Source: Prevotella sp.
GTDB lineage: Bacteria; Bacteroidota; Bacteroidia; Bacteroidales; Bacteroidaceae
Reading direction: 5' to 3'
NCBI GenBank assembly: GCA_017618275.1
Contig: JAFZUS010000009.1
Span: 1-64,000 of the forward strand
Length of the DNA: 64,000 nucleotides
Under the pieces are notes generated by a model. That model was given only the letters and a program-made list of their open reading frames with translations. It was not told the DNA's origin and searched no databases. The translations under genes and the position numbers were made by a program. Positions 25,458 through 34,138 of this stretch are shown here, one piece after another. The first letter of the stretch is position 1. Each line of letters begins with the position of its first letter.

Positions 25458-26638
25458 AGACGGCGATTGTTGGCGGTGGGGCAGCAGGCTTCTTTCTGGC
25501 CATCAACCTTAAGGAACTCTGTCCGCAGATGGAAGTCACCATCTTCGAGCGCAGTCAGCGAGTGCTGGCAAAGGTCGAGGTGTCTGGTGGCGGACGCTGC
25601 AACTGTACCAACTCCTTCGCAGACGTGAAGGATCTCTCAGCCGTCTATCCGCGAGGTCACCGTTTGATGAAGCGACTGATGAAAGGCTTTTCGCAGCGTG
25701 ATGCCTACGAGTGGTTCGAGCGTCATGGTGTCAGGCTGACCACGCAGGACGATCAGTGCGTCTTCCCCGCTTCGCAGGACTCCCATACCATCATCAACTG
25801 TTTCCTGGCAGAAGCCCGCAGGCGTGGCATCGAACTGCGCACAGGGGCTCACGTCACCACGCTCGACGAACTCAACGACTACGACTTTATCGCCGTCACC
25901 ACAGGCGGTTCACCCAAGGCCGAAGGACTGCAATGGCTTGCGGAAAAAGGTCATGAGATAGAACAGCCCGTACCCTCGCTCTTCACCTTTCAAATCAATG
26001 ACGAAGCCCTGCAGTCGCTGATGGGAACCGTGGTAGAGGCAACGACCATGATTCCTGGTATCAAGTTACGTGCTGAGGGACCTCTGCTCATCACCCACTG
26101 GGGCATGAGTGGCCCCGCCATCCTCAGACTCTCGAGTTATGCTGCCCGTTATCTGGCAGAGCGTCAGTATCAGGCACCGTTGGCTGTCAACTGGACGGGT
26201 CTTCGCGATGTGGAAGTCCTCTCCGTCCTTCACGAGATGAGCATCCGCTATCCGCAGCGACAACTCCAGACGATAGCCCCCTTTGACCTCACTTCCCGTT
26301 TTTGGGCCTATCTAGTTGGTAAGTGCTTGGGCGAACGGAGTCACGGGCGCTGGGGTAGTCTCAATCAAAAAGAAAAGCAACGCCTGGCCAATCTGCTTAG
26401 CGGTGGTGATAATTATCAGATAGTCGGTCGTGCGCCTTTCAAGGATGAGTTCGTCACCTGTGGCGGCATCTCCCTCTCGTCCGTCCATTCCTCCACGTTG
26501 GAAAGCAAACACGTGCCTCACCTCTATTTCGCCGGTGAGATACTCGACATTGACGGTGTCACAGGGGGCTTTAATTTTCAGGCGGCATGGACCACTGCCT
26601 ATACCGTTGCCCGTTCTATCCATAATTTTTTGCAATAA
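25454..26638 (+). CDS. HI0933/YhiN-family FAD-dependent oxidoreductase
   Basis: This 394-residue protein has a dinucleotide-binding motif at the N-terminus (AIVGGGAAGFFLAI) and the family hallmark SGGGRCNCTN at about 41-50, then TGG motifs (VTTGGSPKAEG) and a C-terminal FAD-contact region (YFAGEILDIDGVTGGFNFQ). Members are flavoproteins of unsettled physiological role. It overlaps the upstream hydrolase by ATGA, so the two are translationally coupled. It is the last gene of this operon; a new promoter starts 2 bp after the stop. Confidence 0.9.
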   Translation: MKTAIVGGGAAGFFLAINLKELCPQMEVTIFERSQRVLAKVEVSGGGRCNCTNSFADVKDLSAVYPRGHRLMKRLMKGFSQRDAYEWFERHGVRLTTQDDQCVFPASQDSHTIINCFLAEARRRGIELRTGAHVTTLDELNDYDFIAVTTGGSPKAEGLQWLAEKGHEIEQPVPSLFTFQINDEALQSLMGTVVEATTMIPGIKLRAEGPLLITHWGMSGPAILRLSSYAARYLAERQYQAPLAVNWTGLRDVEVLSVLHEMSIRYPQRQLQTIAPFDLTSRFWAYLVGKCLGERSHGRWGSLNQKEKQRLANLLSGGDNYQIVGRAPFKDEFVTCGGISLSSVHSSTLESKHVPHLYFAGEILDIDGVTGGFNFQAAWTTAYTVARSIHNFLQ

Positions 26639-26640
26639 TA

Positions 26641-26672
26641 TTTGGATGTAAAGGATATTTTTCCTATCTTTG
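26641..26672 (+). promoter_or_regulatory. Bacteroidota-type promoter of the aquaporin gene
   Basis: TTTG (26641-26644), 20 bp, then TATCTTTG (26665-26672). The leader to the ATG at 26718 is about 40 nt. Confidence 0.8.
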
Positions 26673-26717
26673 TGCCCTAGAAACGAATTTATTTTTTATC
26701 TTTAAACTATAAGCATT

Positions 26718-27392
26718 ATGAAAAAGTATTATGCAGAGTTGATCGGTACGTTTGTACTGACTTTCCTCGGTTGCGGAGCAGCCGTGAGTTTGAACTGTGG
26801 TGCTGATACGGCATCCATCGTAGGAACAGCCATCGCCTTCGGACTGTCTGTGGTGGCTATGGCTTATACCATCGGTGGCATCTCGGGTTGTCACATCAAC
26901 CCCGCCATCACCTTAGGCGTCTATCTCAGTGGACGGATGAACTCCAAGGACTGTGGCATGTATATGCTCTTCCAGGTGATCGGTGCCATTATCGCGGCAG
27001 CCCTTCTGGCTCTGATCGTATCCACAGATCCCGGTCTGGCACGCGGTACGACGACAGGTGCCAATGCCTGTGCTTCGGACAACCTCTGGAACGGTCTGCT
27101 TGTGGAATTCGTGCTGACCTTTATCTTCGTGCTGGTGGTGCTGGGTGCTACGGCAAAGACGAATGGCGCTACTAACAACTTTGCTGGTCTGGCCATCGGT
27201 CTGGCCCTGATTCTGATCCATCTGGTAGGTATCAACTATACCGGAACCTCCGTGAACCCTGCCCGTAGCATTGGTCCGGCACTTTTCGAAGGCGGCGCAG
27301 CCTTGGAGCAGATATGGATATTCATCCTCGGTCCGCTGGCTGGTGGTGCACTGGCAGCAGGTGTCTGGAAACTTATCGACACGAAGGCATAG
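26718..27392 (+). CDS. aqpZ: Aquaporin (MIP family), AqpZ-like
   Basis: This 224-residue protein has six membrane spans and both NPA boxes (GCHINPAIT at about 58-66 and SVNPARSIGPALF near 178), the standard hourglass channel fold. The narrow loop after the second box and the length fit water-specific AqpZ rather than the larger GlpF, but the selectivity filter was not modelled. A Cys precedes the His of the first box where many AqpZ proteins have Ala. It is monocistronic: its own promoter upstream and a clear terminator downstream. Confidence 0.9.
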   Translation: MKKYYAELIGTFVLTFLGCGAAVSLNCGADTASIVGTAIAFGLSVVAMAYTIGGISGCHINPAITLGVYLSGRMNSKDCGMYMLFQVIGAIIAAALLALIVSTDPGLARGTTTGANACASDNLWNGLLVEFVLTFIFVLVVLGATAKTNGATNNFAGLAIGLALILIHLVGINYTGTSVNPARSIGPALFEGGAALEQIWIFILGPLAGGALAAGVWKLIDTKA

Positions 27393-27427
27393 TTTGATAC
27401 GCGAGTTAAGGACATTTTTGTAAATGG

Positions 27428-27471
27428 TCTCTCAGCCGCTCTATTTCGAGCAAACTGAGAGATCTTTTTTT
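27428..27471 (+). terminator. Rho-independent terminator after aqpZ
   Basis: TCTCTCAG (27428-27435) pairs perfectly with CTGAGAGA (27455-27462), followed by a T-run (27464-27471). Confidence 0.85.
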
Positions 27472-27498
27472 AAGGCATATAATATTTACATTCCGGTC

Positions 27499-27561
27499 CA
27501 ATAACCCTGCCTTATTGCGCAATAACCCAGCCTTATTTGAGAATAACCCGTCCTTATCGTC
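27499..27561 (+). repeat. Three 21-bp tandem repeats (AATAACCC family)
   Basis: Units start at 27499, 27520 and 27541 with an exact 21-bp period; the core is AATAACCC(T/A/G)(G/T)CCTTAT. The same unit, reverse-complemented, makes a four-copy array at 63201-63279. The block lies about 45 bp upstream of the efflux-operon promoter. Confidence 0.85.
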
Positions 27562-27603
27562 AGATAGAAGGGGGCTATTAATTCACGAAAATACTCAAAT
27601 AAA

Positions 27604-27635
27604 TTTGGTATTATGCTCGCTTTTTCGTAATTTTG
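27604..27635 (+). promoter_or_regulatory. Bacteroidota-type promoter of the efflux operon
   Basis: TTTG (27604-27607), 20 bp, then TAATTTTG (27628-27635), 31 bp before the tolC-like start codon. Confidence 0.8.
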
Positions 27636-27666
27636 CAGCGCGAAATGGTATTATAAGCATAAAATA

Positions 27667-29001
27667 ATGAAGAAACTTGTTTTATTGATGGGAATGATGC
27701 TGGCCGTGGGCTCTGCCTTTGCCCAGAAGCAGTGGTCGCTACAGGATTGTATTGACTATGCACTGGCTAACAACATCACCCTGAAAAAGTCGCAGTTGCA
27801 GAAGCAGAGTGCGACAGAAGATCTGAAGGGCGCCAAGGCGGCTTTGCTGCCTTCGGTCAGTGCATCGACCAACCAGAGTCTGGGCTACCAGCCCTGGAAG
27901 GATACGGGTCTGATGACGGTGACCAACGGACTTGTGAACACGAACGTGAAGAAGACCTCGTATAACGGCAACTATTCGGTGAACGGACAGTGGACCGTCT
28001 GGAATGGAGGCCGTAACACCAAGACGGTGACCCTCGACCAGTTGGCCGAGCAACAGGCCGACCTCTCGATGCAGGAGACGGCGAACACCATCCAGGAGCG
28101 CATCGCACAGATATTTGCCCAGATACTCTATCTTGACGAGAACGTGAAGGTGAGTGAGCAGATGCTGGAGACCAGTCGGAAGAACGAGGAGCGCGGACAG
28201 GAGATGGTGAACGTGGGTAAGATGTCGAAGGCCGACCTGGCGCAACTCACCTCGCAGCGCGCCAACGATGAGTACAGCATCGTGGAGGCACAGAGCCAGT
28301 TGTTGAACTACAAACTCCAGTTGAAGCAGTTGCTGGAGATCACCGACGAGCAGGGCTTCGACGTGGCAATCCCCGAGATTACAGAGAGTCAGATACTCTC
28401 CGAGATACCTGCGTTGCAGGCCGTCTATGAGCAGGCTTTGTTGACCCGTCCGGAACTGGAGCGCTCGCGACTGGCTATCAAGAGCAGCGACGTGAGTCTC
28501 GGCATCGCCAAGGCCGGCTGGATGCCCAGCGTCAGTCTGACGGGCGGTGTGACCACTTCTACCAACTCGTTGAGTGACAACGCATGGGGCTCGCAGATAA
28601 AGACAAATGTGAACACCAATGTAGGTGTCGGCGTGAGCATGCCTATCTATGATGCACGTTCTACGAAGACCGCCGTGAACAAGGCCAAGATACAGCAGTT
28701 GCAGGCACAACTCGACCTGCAGGACCAGCAGAAGACGCTCTACAGCGACATCCAGCAGTACTGGCTCAACGCCACGACGAACCAACAGAAGTACAAGGCC
28801 TCGATGAGCAGCGTGGAGAGTGCCAGGATGAGTTATGACCTGTTGTCGGAACAGTTCCGCCTGGGTCTGAAGAACATCGTGGAACTGATGACGGGCAAGG
28901 ACAACCTCCTTCAGGCGCAGCAGAACCAGTTGCAGTCGAAGTACCAGACCATCTACAACAAGCAGATGCTGGAGTTCTACCAGACGGGAGAAATCAAGTG
29001 A
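27667..29001 (+). CDS. TolC-family outer-membrane efflux protein
   Basis: This 444-residue protein has a signal peptide (MKKLVLLMGMMLAVGSAFAQ) and two repeats of the TolC outer-membrane-factor domain, rich in long helices with heptads (for example ERIAQIFAQILYLDENVKVSEQ) and the typical opening WSLQDCIDYALANN. It would form the outer-membrane exit duct for the inner-membrane transporter encoded downstream. It is the first gene of an operon tolC-hlyD-macB(ATPase)-macB(permease)-lytS-lytR reading in one direction from the promoter at 27604. Confidence 0.93.
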   Translation: MKKLVLLMGMMLAVGSAFAQKQWSLQDCIDYALANNITLKKSQLQKQSATEDLKGAKAALLPSVSASTNQSLGYQPWKDTGLMTVTNGLVNTNVKKTSYNGNYSVNGQWTVWNGGRNTKTVTLDQLAEQQADLSMQETANTIQERIAQIFAQILYLDENVKVSEQMLETSRKNEERGQEMVNVGKMSKADLAQLTSQRANDEYSIVEAQSQLLNYKLQLKQLLEITDEQGFDVAIPEITESQILSEIPALQAVYEQALLTRPELERSRLAIKSSDVSLGIAKAGWMPSVSLTGGVTTSTNSLSDNAWGSQIKTNVNTNVGVGVSMPIYDARSTKTAVNKAKIQQLQAQLDLQDQQKTLYSDIQQYWLNATTNQQKYKASMSSVESARMSYDLLSEQFRLGLKNIVELMTGKDNLLQAQQNQLQSKYQTIYNKQMLEFYQTGEIK

Positions 29002-29038
29002 AGGTGAGAAAGTGAGAAGGTAAAAAAATAAAAAAGAT
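28998..29038 (+). repeat. Purine-rich leader repeats (GAAGGT/AAGGTAAAA type)
   Basis: The gap between the tolC-like stop and the adaptor start consists almost only of GAAGGTGAG, AAAGTGAG and AAGGTAAAA-type repeats. Similar gaps occur at 50974-51009 and 55775-55810. Confidence 0.5.
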
Positions 29039-30286
29039 ATGAAGAAGATTGGAAAGAAAGCATGGATTGCCATCGCTGTGATCGTTGTGATTATCATTGC
29101 AGTATGGAAATGCTCGGGTAGCAAGAAAGAAGAGAAAGTGTCGTTTGAGACGGCCAAGGTGGAGAAGGGTAATATCCAGACCTCCATCACAGCCACAGGT
29201 ACCATCGAGCCCGTGACCAGCGTTACCGTAGGTACGCAGGTGTCGGGTATCGTGAGTCGTCTCTATGTGGATTACAACTCGGTCGTGAAGAAGGGACAGG
29301 TGATTGCCGAACTGGACCGTACCAACCTGATCAGTGAGTTGAATGCCCAGAAGGCCAGCCTGGCCTCGGCACAGAGTTCGCTGAACTACCAGCAGAGCAA
29401 TTTTGAGCGTTACAAGACCCTTTACGACAAGGGCCTGGTGAGTGCCGACGAGTTTGAGAGTGCCCGCTTGCAGTATGAGCAGGCCAAGCAACAGGTGGCA
29501 CAGTCGCGCGAGAGTGTGCAGCGTGCCCAGACGAACCTCGGTTATGCCACCATTACTTCACCCATCGACGGCGTGGTGCTATCGAAGGCTGTGGAGGAAG
29601 GTCAGACCGTGGCTGCCTCGTTCAACACGCCTGAACTCTTCACCATTGCCCAGGACCTGACGAACATGCGCGTGATCGCCGACATTGATGAGGCTGACAT
29701 CGGTGGAGTGAAGGAAGGACTGCGTGTGACGTTCACCGTCGATGCCTTCCCCGAGGATACCTTTGAGGGCAATGTGACGCAGGTGCGCCAGCAGGCCACG
29801 ACGGAGAGTAATGTGGTGACCTACGAGGTGGTGATCAGTGCACCCAACGTGGATCTGAAACTGAAACCCGGTCTGACGGCCAACGTCACCATCTTCACCT
29901 TGGAGAAGAACGATGTGCTCACCGTGCCTGCCAAGGCATTGCGCTTCCAGCCCAACGAAGCCCTGTTGCAGAAGGGACAGACCATCGAGGACTGTCAGGC
30001 TCCGCATAAGGTGTGGACGTTGGAGAACAACGTATTCAAGGCCCATCAGGTGGAGACAGGTACTACTAACGGTGTGACGACGGAGATCACGGGCGGCATT
30101 GCCGAGGGTACGGAGATACTGACGGACTTCGAGATTTCCGGAGGTGAGATGGCTATGCCACAGGCCACACAGGGAGGTAACCCCTTCATGCCGCGTCCGG
30201 GAAACAGAAACAATAACAGAAGCGGTGCCCAGAGTGGACAGGGCGGACAGGGCACCCAAGGTGGTCAGACCCCAAGAAGACAATAA
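29039..30286 (+). CDS. Periplasmic adaptor of a MacAB-type efflux pump (HlyD/RND family)
   Basis: This 415-residue protein is anchored by an N-terminal membrane span (about 7-24). It has the split barrel-sandwich/lipoyl domain (TQVSGIVSRLYVDYNSVVKKG at the N-side; YATITSPIDGVVLS at the C-side), a helical hairpin between them (about 95-165) and a beta-barrel plus membrane-proximal domain to about 375. The last 35 residues are a Gly/Gln/Asn-rich tail (GGQGTQGGQTPRRQ). It bridges the inner-membrane ABC permease and the TolC-like duct. The next gene starts 3 bp after its stop. Confidence 0.92.
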   Translation: MKKIGKKAWIAIAVIVVIIIAVWKCSGSKKEEKVSFETAKVEKGNIQTSITATGTIEPVTSVTVGTQVSGIVSRLYVDYNSVVKKGQVIAELDRTNLISELNAQKASLASAQSSLNYQQSNFERYKTLYDKGLVSADEFESARLQYEQAKQQVAQSRESVQRAQTNLGYATITSPIDGVVLSKAVEEGQTVAASFNTPELFTIAQDLTNMRVIADIDEADIGGVKEGLRVTFTVDAFPEDTFEGNVTQVRQQATTESNVVTYEVVISAPNVDLKLKPGLTANVTIFTLEKNDVLTVPAKALRFQPNEALLQKGQTIEDCQAPHKVWTLENNVFKAHQVETGTTNGVTTEITGGIAEGTEILTDFEISGGEMAMPQATQGGNPFMPRPGNRNNNRSGAQSGQGGQGTQGGQTPRRQ

Positions 30287-30289
30287 ACT

Positions 30290-31048
30290 ATGGCTGAAGA
30301 CAATAGAAAAGTAGTCATCGAACTGCAGAATGTGAAGCGATACTTCCAGGTCGGAGAGGAGACGGTGAAGGCGCTGCGTGGGGTCTCGTTCAAGATCTAC
30401 GAGGGCGAGTTTGTCACCATCCAGGGCACTTCCGGCTCCGGTAAGTCGACGCTGCTGAACCAGTTGGGCTGTCTCGACACCCCCACCAGCGGAGAGTACT
30501 TCCTCGACGGCATCAGTGTGCGCACGATGTCGAAGACCAAGCGGGCCCGTTTGCGTAACCGTAAGATCGGCTTCGTGTTCCAGAGTTATAACCTGTTGCC
30601 GAAGACCACCGCTCTGGAGAATGTGGAGTTGCCATTGATGTATAACTCCGAGATCTCCGCAACCGAGCGTCGGGAGAAAGCCATCAAGGCTTTGCAGGCC
30701 GTAGGACTGGGCGACCGTATGTACCACAAGTCGAACCAGATGTCGGGTGGACAGATGCAGCGCGTCGCCATCGCCCGTGCCTTGGTGAACGACCCAGCCG
30801 TGCTGTTGGCCGACGAGGCCACCGGTAACCTCGATACACGTACCTCGTTCGAGATGCTCGTGCTCTTCCAGGAACTCTACAAGCAGGGCAACACCATCAT
30901 CTTCGTGACCCATAATCCGGAGATTGCGGAATATGCCAGCAGGAACATCAACCTGCGCGACGGTAAGATTCGCGAGGACACCATCAATACGAATATCAAG
31001 TCGGCTGCGGAGGCTCTTGCCAAACTGCCGGCACAAAACGATGATTAA
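30290..31048 (+). CDS. MacB-type ABC transporter ATP-binding subunit
   Basis: This 252-residue ABC ATPase has Walker A GTSGSGKST (about 46-54), a Q-loop (FVFQSYNLLP), the signature MSGGQMQRVAIARAL, Walker B AVLLADEATGNLD and an H-loop (FVTHNPE). It belongs to the LolD/MacB/FtsE group. Unlike E. coli MacB, the permease is on a separate polypeptide encoded 5 bp downstream. It energises export, or mechanotransmission, by the tripartite pump. Substrates could be peptides, siderophores or antibiotics; nothing in the sequence decides this. Confidence 0.95.
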   Translation: MAEDNRKVVIELQNVKRYFQVGEETVKALRGVSFKIYEGEFVTIQGTSGSGKSTLLNQLGCLDTPTSGEYFLDGISVRTMSKTKRARLRNRKIGFVFQSYNLLPKTTALENVELPLMYNSEISATERREKAIKALQAVGLGDRMYHKSNQMSGGQMQRVAIARALVNDPAVLLADEATGNLDTRTSFEMLVLFQELYKQGNTIIFVTHNPEIAEYASRNINLRDGKIREDTINTNIKSAAEALAKLPAQNDD

Positions 31049-31053
31049 GCGAT

Positions 31054-32268
31054 ATGAATATACTGAATCTGTTTAAGGTGAGCCTGCGGGCAGTGGCGAG
31101 CAATAAGATGCGCTCGTTCCTCTCCATGCTGGGTATCATCATCGGTGTGGCAGCCGTTATCATCATGATGGCCATCGGACAAGGCTCGAAAGAGAGCATC
31201 CGCACCGAACTCTCCACGATGGGTACCAACCTGCTGACCATCCGTCCGGGTGCTGACATGCGTGGCGGTGTCAGACAGGATCCCTCTGCCATGCAGACCC
31301 TGAAGATGGCCGACTATGAGCGCATCGTGCGGGAGAAGAAGTTTGTGACGAAGGTGTCGCCTGAGGTGACAGCCAGCGGACAGGCCATCTATGGCAACAA
31401 CAATACCAATGCCTCGATGTACGGTGAGTCGACCGACTATCTCGACATCCGCCAGTGGGTGATCGAAGAAGGTGAGTGCTTTACTGACGAGGATATCAAG
31501 AAGGCGGCGAAGGTGTGTCTGATAGGCGCTACCATCGTCAAGGAACTCTTCGACGGTCACGACCCCATCGGCAAGACCATCCGCTTCAAGTCGATTCCCA
31601 TGCGTGTGGTGGGTGTGCTGAAGTCGAAGGGCTACAACTCGTGGGGCATGGACCAGGACAATGTCATCATCGCCCCCTATACGACGGTGATGAAGCGTAT
31701 CGCTGCCCAGACCTACTTTTCCAGTATCGTCTGTTCTGCCATCACGGAGGAACTCTCCGATGCAGCCATTGAGGAACTGACGCAGATTATCCGCGATAAC
31801 CACAAACTCAAGGATGAGGCCGCTGACGACTTCACCATCCGTTCACAGGCAGAGATGATGGAGACGATGTCGTCGACGATGGATACGGTGACGGTCATCC
31901 TCGTGGTGGCTGCAGCCTTCTCGCTGCTGGTGGCCGGTATCGGTATCATGAATATCATGCTGGTATCGGTGACGGAACGTACCAAGGAGATCGGTCTGCG
32001 TATGGCCGTTGGTGCTACAGGACCGGTCATCTCGCTTCAGTTCCTGATTGAATCGGTATTGATATCAGTGACGGGAGGACTGATAGGTGTCCTTGTAGGT
32101 GTGGCGGCGAGTTCGTTCGTCTCGTCGTTCGGCATGCCGTCGAGCGTGCCTGCATGGAGCATCTACGTATCGTTCCTGGTGTGTGTGTTCATTGGCGTGT
32201 TGTTCGGCTATATCCCTGCCCAGAAGGCTGCCAACATGGATCCTATTGAAGCCATAAGACATGAATAA
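31054..32268 (+). CDS. MacB-type ABC transporter permease
   Basis: This 404-residue protein has the MacB topology: a first membrane span (about 21-42), a large periplasmic MacB_PCD domain (about 45-270) and three C-terminal spans in the FtsX domain (about 283-305, 330-360, 368-392), including ERTKEIGLRMAVGAT. It ends with the typical ANMDPIEAIRHE. It overlaps the next gene, a sensor kinase, by 8 bp, which puts the pump and its likely regulator in one transcript. Confidence 0.94.
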   Translation: MNILNLFKVSLRAVASNKMRSFLSMLGIIIGVAAVIIMMAIGQGSKESIRTELSTMGTNLLTIRPGADMRGGVRQDPSAMQTLKMADYERIVREKKFVTKVSPEVTASGQAIYGNNNTNASMYGESTDYLDIRQWVIEEGECFTDEDIKKAAKVCLIGATIVKELFDGHDPIGKTIRFKSIPMRVVGVLKSKGYNSWGMDQDNVIIAPYTTVMKRIAAQTYFSSIVCSAITEELSDAAIEELTQIIRDNHKLKDEAADDFTIRSQAEMMETMSSTMDTVTVILVVAAAFSLLVAGIGIMNIMLVSVTERTKEIGLRMAVGATGPVISLQFLIESVLISVTGGLIGVLVGVAASSFVSSFGMPSSVPAWSIYVSFLVCVFIGVLFGYIPAQKAANMDPIEAIRHE

Positions 32269-33316
32269 AAAGGTATACATATTCCTTCATGTAGGCATCT
32301 GGGCGTTCATGTTCTTGTCGCCCCTGACTTATCTGCGAGGGAATGGTATGTCGATACTCTACTATCTGATGACGTGCGTGTCGCCGTTCCTGATGATGGT
32401 AGTGTTTTATATCAACTATCTGTGGCTGACACCGAAGTGCTTCGTCATAGGCAAGCGGCGCTATTATCTGCTCTACAACACCATCATGATCATTACCTTC
32501 GGTATCATCCTACACCCGTGGGTAAACTTTACCAACGACATGTTCAGCACCTATCTGCCCCGTTACAAGGAGACGTCGATTGACAAGTTCTTCTTCACGT
32601 TGCGTGATATCCTTAGTCTGGCCATGTCGGCTGCAGTGGCCACGGCCATTGTGCTGGCCTCCCGTTGGCAGCGCAATGAGGATGCCCGTCTGGAGGCTGA
32701 GGCCGCCCGTTCTGAGTCGGAACTGAGGAATCTCCGTTCGCAGATCAATCCCCATTTCCTGCTCAACACCCTCAACAATATCTATGCGTTGACGGCTTTT
32801 GACTCGAAGCGTGCACAGGATGCCATCAAGCAACTCTCGGAGATGCTGCGCCACATGCTCTACGACAACCAACTGAACCAGGTTCCCCTGCAGGATGAGT
32901 TGCAGTTCCTTGACAGTTATGTGAACCTCATGAAGATCCGTCTGCCCCAAAATGTGGAGGTAACGTTCACGACGGATCTGCAGGTTCCCGATTTGAAGAT
33001 CAGGCCACTGATGTTTATCTCGTTGGTGGAGAATGCCTTCAAGCATGGTGTCAGTCCTACGGAGCCGAGTTTTGTGAATATCAGCGTCAAGACGGAAAAG
33101 GTACAGGTTGACGATGGTGAGGTGCGTGATATCATTACCTGTCAGATAAGGAATTCCAACTATCCCAAGACAAATCAGGACCGAAGCGGACACGGTATAG
33201 GTCTCATGCAGACTCAGCGTCGCCTCGAACTGGGATACCCTAACCGCTATGAGTGGGTAAAGGGTGTCAGCACTGACGGAAAGATATATCAATCAACAAT
33301 TAAAATAAGACTATGA
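32261..33316 (+). CDS. LytS/YehU-type sensor histidine kinase
   Basis: This 351-residue protein has four predicted membrane spans in the first 135 residues, then the His_kinase domain with the phospho-acceptor in QINPHFLLNTLNN (about 160-172) and an ATPase domain with N-box (SLVENAFKHG) and G-box (GHGIGLMQTQRRL). It has no large periplasmic sensor domain, so it probably senses through the membrane, possibly the activity of the adjacent pump. The coding end overlaps the response-regulator start by 4 bp. Confidence 0.92.
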   Translation: MNKKVYIFLHVGIWAFMFLSPLTYLRGNGMSILYYLMTCVSPFLMMVVFYINYLWLTPKCFVIGKRRYYLLYNTIMIITFGIILHPWVNFTNDMFSTYLPRYKETSIDKFFFTLRDILSLAMSAAVATAIVLASRWQRNEDARLEAEAARSESELRNLRSQINPHFLLNTLNNIYALTAFDSKRAQDAIKQLSEMLRHMLYDNQLNQVPLQDELQFLDSYVNLMKIRLPQNVEVTFTTDLQVPDLKIRPLMFISLVENAFKHGVSPTEPSFVNISVKTEKVQVDDGEVRDIITCQIRNSNYPKTNQDRSGHGIGLMQTQRRLELGYPNRYEWVKGVSTDGKIYQSTIKIRL

Positions 33317-34023
33317 TTATTAAGTGTGCTATTATTGATGATGAGCCGTTGGCATCTGGCCTGCTGGAGAGTTATGTCATGAAGACACCCTATCTGGAAC
33401 TGATAGGCATTTACAATAGTGCATTGGCCGCCATGAAGAGCCTGCGTGACAATCCTGCACAGTTGCTTTTCCTCGATATTCAGATGCCGGAACTCAGTGG
33501 TATTGAATTTGCCCGGATTCTGCCAGAGGATACACGTATTATCTTCACAACGGCTTTTCCACAGTATGCCATAGAGGGGTTCAAGGTCAATGCAATAGAT
33601 TACTTGCTGAAACCGATATCCTATGAGGACTTTCTCCGTTCCACCGAGAAGGCACTGAGTTGGTTTGGTATAAAAATGAAGGAGGAACCTCTTTTCGGCG
33701 ATCGTGTCATATTCATCAAGAGTGAGTATAAACTGCAACGTATCCTCCTTGACGATATCCTGTATATTGAAGGTGTGAAGGATTATCTCTGTTTTCACTT
33801 GAAGAATGGTGAGACGCTGAACTCACTGATGAGCATGAGAAAATTGGAGGATTTGTTGCCACATCCGGAGTTCCTTCGCTGTAACCGCTCCTTTATGGTC
33901 AGGATGCCTGAGGTGCGAACCATTGACCGTCTCAGGATCGTTTTTGGCGATGTATTCGTGCCTATTACGGAGAACTATCGGGATCGCGTCATGAGTTATC
34001 TGGAGAGTCACACGATTGCTTAG
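33313..34023 (+). CDS. LytTR-family response regulator
   Basis: This 236-residue protein has an N-terminal receiver with the acidic pair IIDDEP, acceptor Asp at about 55 (LLFLDIQMPELSG) and Lys (YLLKPIS), followed by a LytTR DNA-binding domain (about 136-236: VIFIKSEYKLQRILLDDILY ... FLRCNRSFMV). It is the cognate partner of the overlapping LytS-type kinase. The operon layout suggests feedback control of the efflux genes. Confidence 0.93.
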   Translation: MIIKCAIIDDEPLASGLLESYVMKTPYLELIGIYNSALAAMKSLRDNPAQLLFLDIQMPELSGIEFARILPEDTRIIFTTAFPQYAIEGFKVNAIDYLLKPISYEDFLRSTEKALSWFGIKMKEEPLFGDRVIFIKSEYKLQRILLDDILYIEGVKDYLCFHLKNGETLNSLMSMRKLEDLLPHPEFLRCNRSFMVRMPEVRTIDRLRIVFGDVFVPITENYRDRVMSYLESHTIA

Positions 34024-34078
34024 TGCCAAAAATAGTTAAACTCTCTATCTTCCATTCTCAACTCTCAATTAAAATGTG

Positions 34079-34086
34079 TACCTTTG
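34079..34086 (+). promoter_or_regulatory. -7 element of the aldolase promoter
   Basis: TACCTTTG lies 52 bp before the fba start. The sequence around it (TCTCAATTAAAATGTGTA then CTTTGCA) closely matches the glyS promoter region; no TTTG sits at the usual -33 position. Confidence 0.65.
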
Positions 34087-34138
34087 CATCCGCAAATTAC
34101 AGAATGTAAATATTTAAATATTTAAATTTCAAATTATT

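Noticed and set aside
27739..29205. Long minus-strand frames opposite the tolC and adaptor genes
   Set aside because: They are shadows of well-supported genes on the plus strand, with Leu/His/Arg-rich composition and no recognisable domains.
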